A stretch of 5,293 bases of DNA, taken from positions 1-5,293 of the forward strand of contig JADGPB010000208.1 of assembly GCA_017882655.1 (NCBI GenBank), written 5' to 3'. Source of the stretch: Propionibacteriales bacterium. Lineage in GTDB: Bacteria; Actinomycetota; Actinomycetes; Propionibacteriales; Propionibacteriaceae. The position numbers and the translations under genes were made by a program. Shown in pieces: positions 4,503 through 5,293 of this stretch (position 1 is its first letter; every line of letters begins with the position of its first letter). The notes under the pieces were generated by a model that was not told the origin of the DNA, ran no database searches, and was given only the letters and a program-made list of their open reading frames with translations.

Positions 4503-5293
4503 GTGACACGGGTCGTCCAGAAGTTCGGCGGATCTTCGGTCGCCGACGCGGAGAGCATCAAACGCGTCGCGAGAAGGGTCGTCGAGAGCAAGAAGCAGGG
4601 GCACGACGTCGTGGTCGTCATCTCCGCGATGGGTGACACGACCGATGAGCTCCTGGATCTGGCTCTGCAGGTCAGCCCCCAGCCCCCCGCGCGTGAGCTC
4701 GACATGCTGCTCACCGCCGGCGAGCGGATGAGCGCGGCGCTGCTCGCGATGGCGATCGCCGACACGGGCTTCCACGCGCGCTCGTTCACCGGGTCCCAGG
4801 CCGGCGTCATCACCACCGAGACCCACGGGAACGCCCGCATCATCGACATCACGCCCGGACGGATCGTGGAGGCGCTGGGCGACGGCGACATCGTCATCGT
4901 GGCCGGCTTCCAGGGCGTCTCGCAGTCCACCAAGGACATCACCACGCTGGGGCGAGGCGCCTCGGACACCACGGCCGTTGCGCTGGCTGCCGCGCTCGGC
5001 GCCAAGTACTGCGAGATCTACACCGACGTCGACGGGGTCTTCACCGCCGATCCGCGGATCGTGCCCGGTGCCCGGCGCATCCCCGAGATCTCGTACGAGG
5101 AGATGCTCGAGCTGGCCGCGAACGGGGCCAAGATCCTGCACCTGCGCTGCGTGGAGTACGCACGCCGCGCGAGCGTCCAGGTACACGTCCGCTCTTCGTT
5201 CTCTGCCAAATCCGGCACCTGGGTCAAGGACTCGTCGCTCATCACGGAAGGACGTGCCATGGAGGCCGCACTCATCACCGGTGTCGCCCACGA
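4503..5293 (+). CDS. lysC: Aspartate kinase, N-terminal part (3' end outside window)
   Basis: Phosphorylates L-aspartate with ATP, the committed step towards lysine, diaminopimelate, threonine, methionine and isoleucine. It starts at GTG 4503 and is open to the window edge: 263 complete codons of about 420. Visible motifs are KFGGSSV (7-13, ATP/catalytic loop), VISAMGDTTDELL (39-51), LLTAGERMS with catalytic Glu74, the TGSQAGV stretch (96-102), TTLGRGASDTTA (147-158), the nucleotide-binding EIYTDVDGVFTADPR (171-185), and ANGAKILHLRCVEYARR before the regulatory part. Residue 153 is Ala where most aspartate kinases have Gly (GRGGSD). The ACT regulatory domains begin around Met253 and continue outside the window. 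Actinobacterial homologues (called ask or lysC) are usually followed by aspartate-semialdehyde dehydrogenase, which cannot be seen here. Feedback control by Lys plus Thr is family knowledge, not visible. Confidence 0.97.
   Translation, partial: MTRVVQKFGGSSVADAESIKRVARRVVESKKQGHDVVVVISAMGDTTDELLDLALQVSPQPPARELDMLLTAGERMSAALLAMAIADTGFHARSFTGSQAGVITTETHGNARIIDITPGRIVEALGDGDIVIVAGFQGVSQSTKDITTLGRGASDTTAVALAAALGAKYCEIYTDVDGVFTADPRIVPGARRIPEISYEEMLELAANGAKILHLRCVEYARRASVQVHVRSSFSAKSGTWVKDSSLITEGRAMEAALITGVAH
5246..5261 (+). promoter_or_regulatory. Internal translation start for the aspartate kinase beta subunit
   Basis: Within the aspartate kinase frame, GGAAGGA (5246-5252) is followed after six bases by an in-frame ATG at 5259-5261 (Met253, then EAALITGVAH). 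In Corynebacterium glutamicum and Bacillus subtilis the regulatory beta subunit is translated separately from an internal start at about codon 250, and an alpha2-beta2 enzyme is assembled. The position, spacing and binding site match that arrangement closely. Production of beta here is inferred, not shown. Confidence 0.75.

Noticed and set aside
4172..5291. Two long minus-strand open frames (4172-5005 and 4473-5291) opposite aspartate kinase
   Set aside because: Both are mirror frames of a confident aspartate kinase gene, and their translations are low-complexity without motifs.

Overview
The window is high-GC DNA (C or G at most third codon positions, GTG as well as ATG starts) and reads as the chromosome of an actinobacterium. 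The protein types agree: a eukaryote-like isoleucyl-tRNA synthetase, a DipZ-type thiol-disulfide protein, a DUF1707 membrane protein and an actinobacterial-type aspartate kinase. A Nocardioidaceae-like origin is my guess, not something the sequence proves.

Layout, left to right. Positions 2-1381 (+) hold the 3' part of ileS, entering at its KMSK motif. A short GC hairpin follows (1385-1411), and then a striking 90-bp near-palindrome (1416-1505) with perfect 18-bp inverted arms that are much richer in A+T than their surroundings. This lies in the gap between two convergent genes. Positions 3202-1520 (-) encode a complete 560-aa DipZ-like protein: a CcdA-type membrane domain, a TlpA/AhpC-like thioredoxin domain with a CINC motif, and a beta-rich C-terminal module. 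Upstream of it on the same strand are a small GNAT acetyltransferase (3605-3324), a DUF1707 membrane protein (4120-3626) and a possible 63-codon proline-rich protein (4308-4117) whose stop overlaps the DUF1707 start by 4 bases. These three look like one transcription unit; dipZ, 121 bases further on, may or may not belong to it. A roughly 195-bp divergent intergenic region then leads to aspartate kinase (4503 to the window end, +), preceded by a strong ribosome binding site. The kinase gene also carries an internal ATG with its own ribosome binding site, as expected for separate production of the regulatory beta subunit.

Functionally, ileS and aspartate kinase are housekeeping genes (Ile-tRNA charging; first step of Lys/Thr/Met/Ile synthesis). 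The minus-strand block concerns the membrane and extracytoplasmic redox. I see no defence system, phage, rRNA, tRNA or CRISPR array. The least explained item is the 90-bp inverted-repeat element at 1416-1505.
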